Positions 1-5,434 are shown, counted from the first letter of the stretch. The stretch is DNA of 6,625 nt from an uncultured Veillonella sp. (GCF_934190855.1 NZ_CAKPTN010000090.1:1-6625); one strand, 5' to 3'. Notes: a model not told the origin generated them from the sequence alone. A program made the numbers and translations.

Positions 1-324
1 GTGGCATCTTTATTAGGCTTTAAACAAGCTCCATTCTTTGATCCAAATAATGAAGGTGCATTGGCTGAGTTTAGTGGTGCTGATCCAGAAGCGATTAAAG
101 AGCTTGCTTTGAAAGGTCGCGATAAATTAAAAGAAACTACTGATAAAGTTAGCGAGTCCTTTGAGAAGAGAGAACAAGAGGCACAAGCTAAGAGAGAAGA
201 ACGCATTAGACAAGAGCGTGAAGCTGATAATAATGAGAGTGTAACGACTGGAGAGAAAACTGAATCAGAAGCTCCTAAAGCTGAAGAGGCATCTGCTCCA
301 GTAGAAAAACAAGAAGAGAAATAA
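1..324 (+). CDS. 3' part of an unrecognised charged protein (5' end probably outside the window)
   Basis: An open frame runs from base 1 to the TAA at 322-324. The first codon is GTG, but the window begins there, so neither an upstream ribosome binding site nor an upstream extension can be seen; I treat the gene as 5'-partial. The visible 107 residues start with a short mixed segment (residues 1-35, rich in F, P and A). A strongly charged K/E/R/Q stretch follows (about 36-75), likely a long helix or coiled coil with several KRE and RQE runs. The last 30 residues are low-complexity E/A/P/K/T and look disordered. No transmembrane segment or catalytic motif is visible. The composition suggests a cytoplasmic tail or linker of a larger protein, but I do not recognise the family and assign no function. 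A terminator follows 63 bases after the stop. Confidence 0.6.
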   Translation: MASLLGFKQAPFFDPNNEGALAEFSGADPEAIKELALKGRDKLKETTDKVSESFEKREQEAQAKREERIRQEREADNNESVTTGEKTESEAPKAEEASAPVEKQEEK

Positions 325-387
325 TCATATACTCAATTGATGTATATGAGCAGATAGTATATAAAACTATTTGTAACACGAGAGATG

Positions 388-418
388 AAAGACTCCACTC
401 ATGAGAGTGGAGTCTTTT
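388..418 (+). terminator. Intrinsic terminator of the first gene
   Basis: A perfect 13-bp stem (AAAGACTCCACTC at 388-400 with its complement at 405-417) encloses the tetraloop ATGA and runs into TTTTGTTT. It lies 63 bases after the stop at 322-324 and isolates that gene from the operon starting at 691. The A-rich left flank gives only AAA opposite the T tract, so activity on the minus strand would be weak. Confidence 0.9.
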
Positions 419-489
419 GTTTATAAAAATGACACCTTAGATAGTAGTTATGTGAAAATATATATTTAATAATATCGAAATAATATAAT

Positions 490-513
490 AAATGTGATTT
501 GAGTAACACATTT
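490..513. promoter_or_regulatory. Dyad AAATGTG-N10-CACATTT, candidate activator site
   Basis: AAATGTG (490-496) and CACATTT (507-513) are perfect inverted repeats separated by 10 bases. The half-sites resemble those of the CRP/FNR superfamily, but the gap between TGTG and CACA is 10 bases rather than the 8 of a canonical CRP site. The dyad centre lies about 40 bases before the start site predicted from the TACAAT box at 530-535, which is where a class II activator of this family would sit. That promoter has no good -35 box. The regulator and its signal are unknown. Confidence 0.4.
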
Positions 514-529
514 TATTTTGAGAATAATG

Positions 530-535
530 TACAAT
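530..535 (+). promoter_or_regulatory. Probable -10 box of the methyltransferase/ygbA operon
   Basis: TACAAT at 530-535 matches the sigma-70 -10 consensus at five of six positions. The hexamer 17 bases upstream bears little resemblance to TTGACA, so the promoter may depend on an activator. Transcription would start near 542, exactly where the structured leader begins. A competing reading, TTGAGT (499-504) with AATAAT (523-528) at 18-base spacing, cannot be excluded. Confidence 0.45.
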
Positions 536-541
536 AAGAAT

Positions 542-690
542 AGCTATATGAACATCTGAACCTCCTAGCTGGAACACTAGCATATAGGGGAGAGTTAAAT
601 TACATTGTAAATTTAACTGAGTGAAATTACTTATAACTTATATATCTATAGCTTGTACATGTATGTATGTAGCTAATTAGAGGGGATACT
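542..690 (+). ncRNA. Structured 5' leader, candidate riboswitch or regulatory RNA
   Basis: The leader has three nested helices. AGCTATA (542-548) pairs with TATAGCT (647-653) and closes the element. Inside it, CTCCTA (562-567) pairs with TAGGGG (585-590) through one G-U, topped by GCT/AGC (568-570 with 579-581). A second hairpin pairs 593-603 with 607-618 through one bulge and an ATT triloop. A single-stranded CTGAGTGAAAT (617-627) follows. The ribosome binding site AGAGGGG (679-685) lies outside the closed element, five bases before the ATG. CCTC (561-564) is complementary to GAGG (680-683) in that site, so the first hairpin could trade places with a structure hiding it. I do not recognise a described riboswitch class. 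Apart from this leader, the dyad and the -10 box, the AT-rich spacer from 419 to 529 shows nothing. Confidence 0.45.
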
Positions 691-1506
691 ATGACAAATA
701 AAATACAAGAGCTTACCGTCAACGAAGCTTGGCGAGATGAGCAAGATGCATGGAACCACCGTTCTGAGTACTTTGTAGAAATGCACAATCGTGAGGATCG
801 GAAGGCTCAGGTTACTGAGTTTTTAGCTTACTTAAAGGATGAACAATTATTGCCTGCAGAGGGTGGTCGCACTTTAGATGTGGGCTGTGGTGTTTGTGAC
901 TATGCACTAGGTTTAGCTCGTGAAGGCTATGAAGCGACTGGTATCGACTTATCAGATGGTATGATTCGAGGTGCTAAACAATTAGCGGAGTCAGAAGGCT
1001 TAGATATTAGCCTATATATTGGACCTTGGTCTGACGAAACACGTCGTGAACTCGGTTGGGATAAGAGTTTCGACTTGGCTTATAGCATTTTCTGTCCTAT
1101 CATGTTTGATGTAGAAAATATTCGTGCCATGCACGAAGCAAGTAATGATAAATGCTTGTGGATTGCTTTCAGCGAACGGAGCGATGAAATGGTAGATATG
1201 CTATCTGAACATTTCTTTGGTCGCGACTCATTCCCTTGGGATGGCAAGATGAAAGAGTGCTTAGAGGCTATCCATGAGATGGGACATAATGTGAAAGTAA
1301 CGTATAAAACGGTTCCTGAAACAGAGGTTATGTCTCTTGAGAAGGCTGTTAATTACTTTACCATGCGACTCCATAATAATGGATGGGGCACGATGGAAGA
1401 TATGAAAGAAGAAATTAGAAACCTCATTGAGCCACTAGCTATCGATGGTGAAATTCATAATAAGACCGTTGATAAGGTAGCTTGGGTTTCTTGGTCTGTG
1501 AACTAG
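691..1506 (+). CDS. Class I SAM-dependent methyltransferase
   Basis: This 271-residue protein has the Rossmann-type S-adenosylmethionine-binding core. Motif I is TLDVGCGVCDYAL (residues 61-73), the acidic motif that binds the ribose is GIDLS (84-88), and FDLAYSIF (127-134) is the strand around motif IV. Residues 1-55 are helical and probably cap the active site. The C-terminal third (about 170-271) carries W, H and M residues and probably sets substrate specificity; the substrate cannot be told from the sequence. There is no signal peptide or membrane segment, so the protein should be cytoplasmic. The ATG at 691 follows AGAGGGG by five bases. The stop overlaps the ribosome binding site of the YgbA-family gene, so the two are almost certainly translated from one mRNA. 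Fold and activity class are secure; the methylated target is unknown. Confidence 0.9.
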   Translation: MTNKIQELTVNEAWRDEQDAWNHRSEYFVEMHNREDRKAQVTEFLAYLKDEQLLPAEGGRTLDVGCGVCDYALGLAREGYEATGIDLSDGMIRGAKQLAESEGLDISLYIGPWSDETRRELGWDKSFDLAYSIFCPIMFDVENIRAMHEASNDKCLWIAFSERSDEMVDMLSEHFFGRDSFPWDGKMKECLEAIHEMGHNVKVTYKTVPETEVMSLEKAVNYFTMRLHNNGWGTMEDMKEEIRNLIEPLAIDGEIHNKTVDKVAWVSWSVN

Positions 1507-1515
1507 GAGATTAAC

Positions 1516-1845
1516 GTGACAGTTGATGAAAAACGGAAGTTAGAACTGAAAACTATGTACCAAATTATTGGCATCTATTGTCGTGATAAACACCATACGC
1601 CTAAAGGTGAACTATGCGAGGAGTGCCAAGACGTTTGGCATTATGCACAGCATCGTATCGATGCATGTCCACATATGGAGAGTAAAACCTTCTGTAGCGT
1701 ATGTAAAACACATTGCTATGGACCAACGTATCGTGAAAAAATCCGTGAAATCATGCGATATGGTGGTCCTAGAATGTTATTTGTATCACCAATCCAAGTA
1801 ATTAAACATATGTATCTTGAATGGAAAGACAAAAAAAGAGGCTAG
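1516..1845 (+). CDS. ygbA: YgbA / nitrous oxide-stimulated promoter (NOSP) family protein
   Basis: This small basic protein of 109 residues matches my memory of E. coli YgbA: an N-terminal helix with IYC, then LCEEC (33-37), YAQHRIDACPH (43-53), the cysteine cluster FCSVCKTHCY (59-68) and the signature REKIREIMRYGGPRML (73-88). Seven cysteines (22, 34, 37, 51, 60, 63, 67) and several histidines suggest a zinc or iron-sulfur site, which is inference. The E. coli gene is controlled by the NO-sensing repressor NsrR and is linked to recovery from nitrosative stress; the biochemical role is unsettled. The start is GTG at 1516, set by AGGAGA (1505-1510), which overlaps the methyltransferase stop. 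The TAG stop (1843-1845) lies inside the stem of the terminator that follows. Sitting behind the methyltransferase suggests a joint function. Family assignment is firm; function is not. Confidence 0.88.
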   Translation: MTVDEKRKLELKTMYQIIGIYCRDKHHTPKGELCEECQDVWHYAQHRIDACPHMESKTFCSVCKTHCYGPTYREKIREIMRYGGPRMLFVSPIQVIKHMYLEWKDKKRG

Positions 1846-1862
1846 CCTTTGCTAGCCTCTTT
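1835..1862. terminator. Bidirectional intrinsic terminator between ygbA and the glutaredoxin-like gene
   Basis: A perfect 12-bp stem (AAAGAGGCTAGC at 1835-1846 with its complement at 1851-1862) has the loop CTTT. On the minus strand the stem is followed by an uninterrupted run of seven T (complement of 1831-1837), an excellent terminator for the gene at 1899-2177. On the plus strand the tail is TTTCTT, weaker but usable for the methyltransferase/ygbA operon. The left arm contains the end of the ygbA reading frame, including its stop codon. Confidence 0.9.
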
Positions 1863-1898
1863 CTTAATGGTTTTATCACATTTTTATGTAATACTAGA

Positions 1899-2177
1899 TT
1901 ACGCGATTGCTTTGTCCAACACAGCTTTGATTAAAGCTTTTGTTTGTTCGTAGCTTTCACCAGGTTGAGCCTCGTATTGTTTATCGAGGTCGAACCATAA
2001 GTTTGGATAGTATTCATATGGATGAGTTTTGAAGAGCTCATGAGCGTCTTGATCTTCAACCCAGTTAATATGAATATCTGCGTATACAGGGTTTTCTGCA
2101 ACGAGTTCATCGATAGCGCGGAATGCGTTTGCGCAGTAAGGGCAACCGATTAAGTGGAAACCTAAGATTTCTTTCAT
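1899..2177 (-). CDS. Glutaredoxin-like thioredoxin-fold protein
   Basis: This 92-residue cytoplasmic protein begins with a beta strand leading into GCPYC (residues 11-15), the dithiol active site typical of glutaredoxins, followed by a helix. A proline in YYPNLWFD (residue 58) sits where the cis-proline next to the active site is expected. The usual glutaredoxin TVP and the C-terminal GG-D-D glutathione-binding motif are not evident; the equivalent stretch is EAQPGESYEQ. It may therefore be a general disulfide reductase driven by thioredoxin reductase rather than a glutathione-dependent enzyme. The ATG is preceded on the minus strand by AAGGA (complement of 2188-2192), about ten bases upstream. 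It is transcribed alone, divergently from ilvB, and ends at the strong T7 terminator. The partner protein is unknown. Confidence 0.8.
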   Translation of the reverse strand: MKEILGFHLIGCPYCANAFRAIDELVAENPVYADIHINWVEDQDAHELFKTHPYEYYPNLWFDLDKQYEAQPGESYEQTKALIKAVLDKAIA

Positions 2178-2236
2178 GTTACACAGTCCTTTCCAGACAG
2201 AATCAACACATACTTATATAATTTGAGATTTTATAC

Positions 2237-2275
2237 ATACTCATGTGCCACAAGATATGGTACACTACTGAGTAT
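2237..2275 (+). promoter_or_regulatory. ilvB promoter (extended -10) inside an interrupted palindrome
   Basis: TGG followed by TACACT (2258-2266) is an extended -10 element with a poor -35 (TACTCA, 2238-2243), giving a start near 2273. The promoter lies in a two-tier dyad. ATACTCA (2237-2243) mirrors TGAGTAT (2269-2275), and GTGCCA (2245-2250) mirrors TGGTAC (2258-2263) with one mismatch (G-U as RNA). Such symmetry over a -10 box looks like an operator for a dimeric or tetrameric repressor. The DNA could also extrude as a cruciform. No known motif (CodY, T-box) is recognised. The rest of the 192-bp divergent spacer holds short AT hairpins but no terminator or T-box. Confidence 0.45.
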
Positions 2276-2369
2276 ATCACATCTATATAAGATATTCAAT
2301 TTTTTAGATATATCTAATGAGAATATTGAGAATGCAATATGCACGTATAACATAGATAAGGAGGCACCT

Positions 2370-4097
2370 ATGATTTCAGGCGCACAGTATTTGGTAAAAG
2401 CCCTTCAAGAGGAGAAGGTAGAAATCTTATTTAACTATCCTGGGGCTGCTACTATCGATATTATGGATGAATTATATAAGCAAGATCAGGTAAAGGTTAT
2501 TTTGCCACGTCACGAGCAAGCGTTAGCTCATGCCGCAGATGGCTATGCTCGTAGTACTGGTAAAGTAGGGGTATGTATGGTAACCTCTGGCCCTGGTGCT
2601 ACCAATCTTGTAACAGGTATTGCTACTGCGTACGCAGATAGTGTGCCTCTCGTTTGTATTACCGGCCAAGTAGATTTAGGCCTCATGGGCAATGATGCCT
2701 TCCAAGAGGTGGATACTGTTGGTATCGTCCGCAATATTTGTAAATATGCTGTCACTGTGCGTGATCGTAAAGACTTAGGTCGCATTTTGAAAGAAGCTTT
2801 CTACATTGCTCGTACAGGTCGTCCCGGTCCTGTAGTTGTAGATATTCCTAAAAATATTCAAAAGACTATGGGCTCTGATGAATATCCTACAGAGGTTAAT
2901 ATTCGCGGTTATAAACCGAATATGGCTGTTCACGTAGGGCAAGTTAAAAAGGCTTGTTCCATTATTTCTAAGGCTAAACGACCACTGTTCTTATTAGGTG
3001 GTGGCGTAAGCATTAGTGGCGCCAACGATCTTATGATGGAATTAGTTGAAAAAACAGGTATTCCTGTGGTAACGACATTGATGGGGAAAGGTGCGGTAGA
3101 TACTCGTCATCCACTATACCTAGGCAATGTAGGGATTCACGGTGGCTATGCACCAAATGTGGCGCTCACTGATTGTGATGTAATGATATCCATTGGTACT
3201 CGTTTCAATGACCGCATTACAGGCAAGTTGAGCACCTTTGCGCAAAATTGTAAGATTATCCATATCGACGTGGATGCAGCGTCCATCTCTAAAAATATTA
3301 AAGTAGATATTCCCATTGTAGCCGATGCTAAATTGGCTATTGAAAAACTTTTAGAATATATTGAGCCTCACGATCTTGGTGATTGGCCTAAACAATTGCA
3401 GCAGCTTAAAGCAGAACGTCCTGTTACACAAGCTGATGAAGAAGGGTTAACACCTCAAACTGTAATCGACTACATCAATAATCACTACGACCGCCCAATC
3501 GTTACTACTGACGTAGGTCAAAACCAATTGTGGACTACTCAATTCTTAGAGGTAAAAGGGCAACACCAAATGTTGACCTCTGGTGGTCTAGGAACTATGG
3601 GCTATGGATTCCCGGCTGCGCTAGGTGCTCAAATGGGTAATCCAGATAAGCGCGTATTTGCTATTTGTGGTGATGGTGGCGTGCAAATGAATATTCAAGA
3701 GTTTGCTACGGCTATGCATTACCGCTTGCCTGTGACGCTTATTGTTTTAAATAACGGCTTCCTTGGTAATGTACGTCAATGGCAACAATTATTCTACGAT
3801 AAACGTTACGCTTGTACAAACTTGATGATGGATGAAAGTGCCATTGTTACGCGTGATGTAATCGACAATAATGAGTTTGAATATGTACCAGACTTCGTGA
3901 AATTAGCTGAAGCTTATGGTGCGAAGGCCATGCGCATTACTAAAGTTGAGGACATTGAAAAAGGGTTCCAATTGGCAGATACTTTCAAAAATGGCCCAAC
4001 CTTACTAGAGTTCATTATTCCAACCGAGCTCAATGTATTGCCAATGGTACCAGCAGGTAAATCCTTAAGCGATATGTTATTGAAAGATAAAAAATAG
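2370..4097 (+). CDS. ilvB: Acetolactate synthase large (catalytic) subunit
   Basis: This enzyme condenses two pyruvates to 2-acetolactate (or pyruvate with 2-oxobutyrate) in valine, leucine and isoleucine synthesis, using thiamine diphosphate, Mg and FAD. The 575 residues show the three family domains. The PYR domain (1-165) has the catalytic glutamate in PRHEQ (E49) and TSGPGATN (72-79). The central FAD-associated domain spans about 190-330. The PP domain has GGLGTMGYGFPAALGAQ (405-421) and the Mg/ThDP motif from GDGG (434-437) to NNG (461-463), then NVRQWQ (467-472). Length is usual. Residues about 483-505 form an insertion relative to E. coli IlvI. I chose the ATG at 2370 because AAGGAGG (2358-2364) lies five bases upstream and the protein starts like other family members. 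The frame stays open back to a TTG at 2223, but that part overlaps the promoter. The small-subunit gene follows after eight bases. Confidence 0.97.
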   Translation: MISGAQYLVKALQEEKVEILFNYPGAATIDIMDELYKQDQVKVILPRHEQALAHAADGYARSTGKVGVCMVTSGPGATNLVTGIATAYADSVPLVCITGQVDLGLMGNDAFQEVDTVGIVRNICKYAVTVRDRKDLGRILKEAFYIARTGRPGPVVVDIPKNIQKTMGSDEYPTEVNIRGYKPNMAVHVGQVKKACSIISKAKRPLFLLGGGVSISGANDLMMELVEKTGIPVVTTLMGKGAVDTRHPLYLGNVGIHGGYAPNVALTDCDVMISIGTRFNDRITGKLSTFAQNCKIIHIDVDAASISKNIKVDIPIVADAKLAIEKLLEYIEPHDLGDWPKQLQQLKAERPVTQADEEGLTPQTVIDYINNHYDRPIVTTDVGQNQLWTTQFLEVKGQHQMLTSGGLGTMGYGFPAALGAQMGNPDKRVFAICGDGGVQMNIQEFATAMHYRLPVTLIVLNNGFLGNVRQWQQLFYDKRYACTNLMMDESAIVTRDVIDNNEFEYVPDFVKLAEAYGAKAMRITKVEDIEKGFQLADTFKNGPTLLEFIIPTELNVLPMVPAGKSLSDMLLKDKK

Positions 4098-4105
4098 GAG
4101 GGGCT

Positions 4106-4618
4106 ATGGAAGTACAGATGAAAAAGCGCTGCATTTCAGCGTATGTAGAAAACCAAATCGGCGTATTGGCTAAAATTTCTGGCCTCTTTGCTGGTAAAAA
4201 CTATAATCTAGATACATTGACGGTAGGGGAAACAGAAGATCCTACTATGTCTCGTATGACGATTGACCTTACTTGCGATGATTTGACGTACGAACAAATT
4301 ATTAAGCAACTAAATCGCAGTGTAGAGGTTATTAAGGTTATCGACTTTACAGACATGCGAATTACGAAAAAAGAGTTACTGTTTATCAAGGTAAATAGTT
4401 GCAAGGAAGCAGATAAACAAGAAATCTTCCGTATTGCGCAAACCTTTGATTTGTTAGTAGTAGACTATAACCGTAAGTCTGTACTCGTACAATGTGTAAA
4501 GACCGTGTCTAAAAATAATGATATGATTGCCTTATTTAAAGATATGTTCGTCAATCGCATTGAAGTTGTGCGCGGTGGTAGTGTAGCTATTGAAGCTTTA
4601 TCTACACCTGATAGATAA
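4106..4618 (+). CDS. ilvN: Acetolactate synthase small (regulatory) subunit
   Basis: This 170-residue protein is the regulatory partner of IlvB; in the family it stimulates the catalytic subunit and confers feedback inhibition by valine. The N-terminal ACT domain (about 8-82) has the typical NQIGVLAKISGLFAGKNYN (16-34), including the glycine-rich loop where valine binds, and ends in VIKVIDFTD. The C-terminal small-subunit domain (about 88-165) ends with EVVRGGSVAIEAL. Length is normal for this long (ACT plus C-terminal domain) type, which marks the operon as the biosynthetic enzyme rather than the catabolic AlsS, which lacks a small subunit. Its ribosome binding site AGGAGGGG (4096-4103) overlaps the ilvB stop. 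The ATG at 4106 suits it; the Met at 4118 would be too far. ilvH is an equally good name. Confidence 0.95.
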   Translation: MEVQMKKRCISAYVENQIGVLAKISGLFAGKNYNLDTLTVGETEDPTMSRMTIDLTCDDLTYEQIIKQLNRSVEVIKVIDFTDMRITKKELLFIKVNSCKEADKQEIFRIAQTFDLLVVDYNRKSVLVQCVKTVSKNNDMIALFKDMFVNRIEVVRGGSVAIEALSTPDR

Positions 4619-4634
4619 GCTCTAGTTAATATTA

Positions 4635-4702
4635 TTCTAAATCTATTTTGCGCGAATAATAGTGTTAATTCTAAATCTATTTTGCAAGAATAATAGTGTT
4701 AA
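4635..4702. repeat. 34-bp tandem direct repeat, two copies
   Basis: Two head-to-tail copies (4635-4668 and 4669-4702) are identical except at two adjacent positions (GCGCG against GCAAG). In each, CTATTTT can pair with AA(T)AATAG to form a 7-bp hairpin with one bulge and a 5-base loop, and both differences lie in the loop. There is no T tract, so these are not intrinsic terminators. The first copy can also extend through ATTATTC (4631-4637) with GAATAAT (4654-4660). The duplication starts 16 bases after the ilvN stop and ends 36 bases before the extended -10 promoter of the carbonic anhydrase gene. Confidence 0.9.
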
Positions 4703-4737
4703 GCTTACTCGTGGTTTAGAACGTGTACAACTGGATA

Positions 4738-4746
4738 TGATATAAT
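4738..4746 (+). promoter_or_regulatory. Extended -10 promoter before carbonic anhydrase
   Basis: TGATATAAT at 4738-4746 is a perfect extended -10 element (TGnTATAAT). The -35 region is weak: TTTAGA or TTAGAA near 4715-4721, with 19-20 bases of spacing. Transcription would start near 4753, 63 bases before the carbonic anhydrase ATG and about 20 bases before the terminator hairpin. Confidence 0.65.
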
Positions 4747-4770
4747 ATTTATATCGACCATTATTAATAT

Positions 4771-4801
4771 AGAGACCTTGGTTGTGTGCCAAGGTCTTTT
4801 T
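4771..4801 (+). terminator. Intrinsic terminator or attenuator directly before the carbonic anhydrase RBS
   Basis: AGACCTTGG (4773-4781) pairs perfectly with CCAAGGTCT (4789-4797) around a 7-base loop, extendable by two pairs, and runs into TTTTT (4797-4801). It could end the ilvB-ilvN transcript. It also lies downstream of the promoter at 4738-4746 and only four bases before AGGAGG (4806-4811), so it would also cut transcripts meant for carbonic anhydrase. CGACCA (4755-4760) can pair with TGGTTG (4779-4784) and would break the terminator stem, a possible antiterminator. Confidence 0.8.
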
Positions 4802-4815
4802 ATATAGGAGGTACT

Positions 4816-5403
4816 ATGAGTTTATTAGATGATATTTTAGCCCACAATCGAGAATATGTAGAAGATCAAAATACAGGTTATGTAGACATTGATACTAAAT
4901 GCAGTAAAATGCCAAGCCGCGAGATGGCTATCGTTACATGTATGGATACGCGCCTTGTAAACTTCTTAGAAGACTCCATGGATATTGGCCGTGGTGAAGC
5001 AAAGATTGTTAAGACGGCAGGTAACTGTATTACCGGTCCTTTTGATGGCATTGTACGTAGCTTACTCGTTTGTATCTATGAGCTAGGTGTAAATGAAATC
5101 TTTATCATTGGTCACCATGAATGTGGCATGGCTAAAACAACGGCTAAGAATTTGTCTGAAAAAATGTTAGCTCGTGGCATTGCACCTGAAGCGATTCACA
5201 TGGTGCGAAAAGAAATGGAACGCTGGGCAGATGGCTTTACACATCCTGCTGAAAATGTAGAGGATACAGTAGACGAATTACGCATGAATCCTTTGATTCC
5301 TAAAGATGTGCCTATCCACGGTCTTATCTTCCATCCTAGAACGGGTGAAATCGAAGTCATCGTTAATGGCTATACACAAATGAAACAATATTACGAAAAA
5401 TAG
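4816..5403 (+). CDS. Beta-class carbonic anhydrase
   Basis: This enzyme interconverts CO2 and bicarbonate using a zinc ion. The 195-residue cytoplasmic protein carries the beta-class zinc signature: C42, with D44 and R46, in CMDTR (42-46), and H100 and C103 in GHHECGM (99-105). KTAGN (66-70) lies between them. The overall layout, with the late DELRMNPLIP segment and the ending IHGLIFHPRTGEIEVIVNG, resembles the short Rv1284-like branch of the family, from memory. The ATG at 4816 follows AGGAGG by four bases; an upstream GTG at 4786 in frame lies inside the terminator hairpin and is rejected. Bicarbonate supply for carboxylases, as expected in a lactate- or succinate-metabolising anaerobe, is a plausible role but is inferred. 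Expression may be limited by the hairpin at 4771-4801. Confidence 0.93.
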   Translation: MSLLDDILAHNREYVEDQNTGYVDIDTKCSKMPSREMAIVTCMDTRLVNFLEDSMDIGRGEAKIVKTAGNCITGPFDGIVRSLLVCIYELGVNEIFIIGHHECGMAKTTAKNLSEKMLARGIAPEAIHMVRKEMERWADGFTHPAENVEDTVDELRMNPLIPKDVPIHGLIFHPRTGEIEVIVNGYTQMKQYYEK

Positions 5404-5434
5404 TAGGTAAATACTTTAAAAGAGGTATTGAGCA

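Noticed and set aside
326..348. Hairpin CATATAC/GTATATG just after the first gene, as a terminator
   Set aside because: The stem is AT-rich, the loop is 9 bases and no T tract follows; the strong terminator is at 388-418.
1568..1801. Open frame on the plus strand inside ygbA
   Set aside because: It is an overlapping alternative frame of the well-supported YgbA-family gene, with no ribosome binding site.
2323..2340. ATATTG/CAATAT hairpin in the ilvB leader as a regulatory structure
   Set aside because: It is six weak AT-rich pairs in an AT-rich stretch, with no partner structure or T tract.
2317..2355. Twelve-residue leader peptide (MRILRMQYARIT) before ilvB as an attenuation peptide
   Set aside because: Only three of twelve codons are Ile/Leu, it has no clear ribosome binding site, and no terminator follows it.
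2223..2369. N-terminal extension of IlvB from a TTG at 2223
   Set aside because: It lacks a ribosome binding site, covers the predicted promoter and palindrome, and is not part of the family's domain. The ATG at 2370 has an ideal AAGGAGG.
2543..2785. Minus-strand open frame inside ilvB
   Set aside because: It is an antisense shadow of a highly conserved coding region with no start signals.
4201..4404. Minus-strand open frame inside ilvN
   Set aside because: It is an antisense shadow of the ACT-domain coding sequence.
4635..4702. The tandem repeat as a CRISPR remnant
   Set aside because: The copies abut without a spacer, there are only two, and there are no cas genes.
4786..4815. Upstream GTG start of carbonic anhydrase
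   Set aside because: The codon lies in the terminator hairpin and has no ribosome binding site; the ATG at 4816 has AGGAGG four bases upstream.
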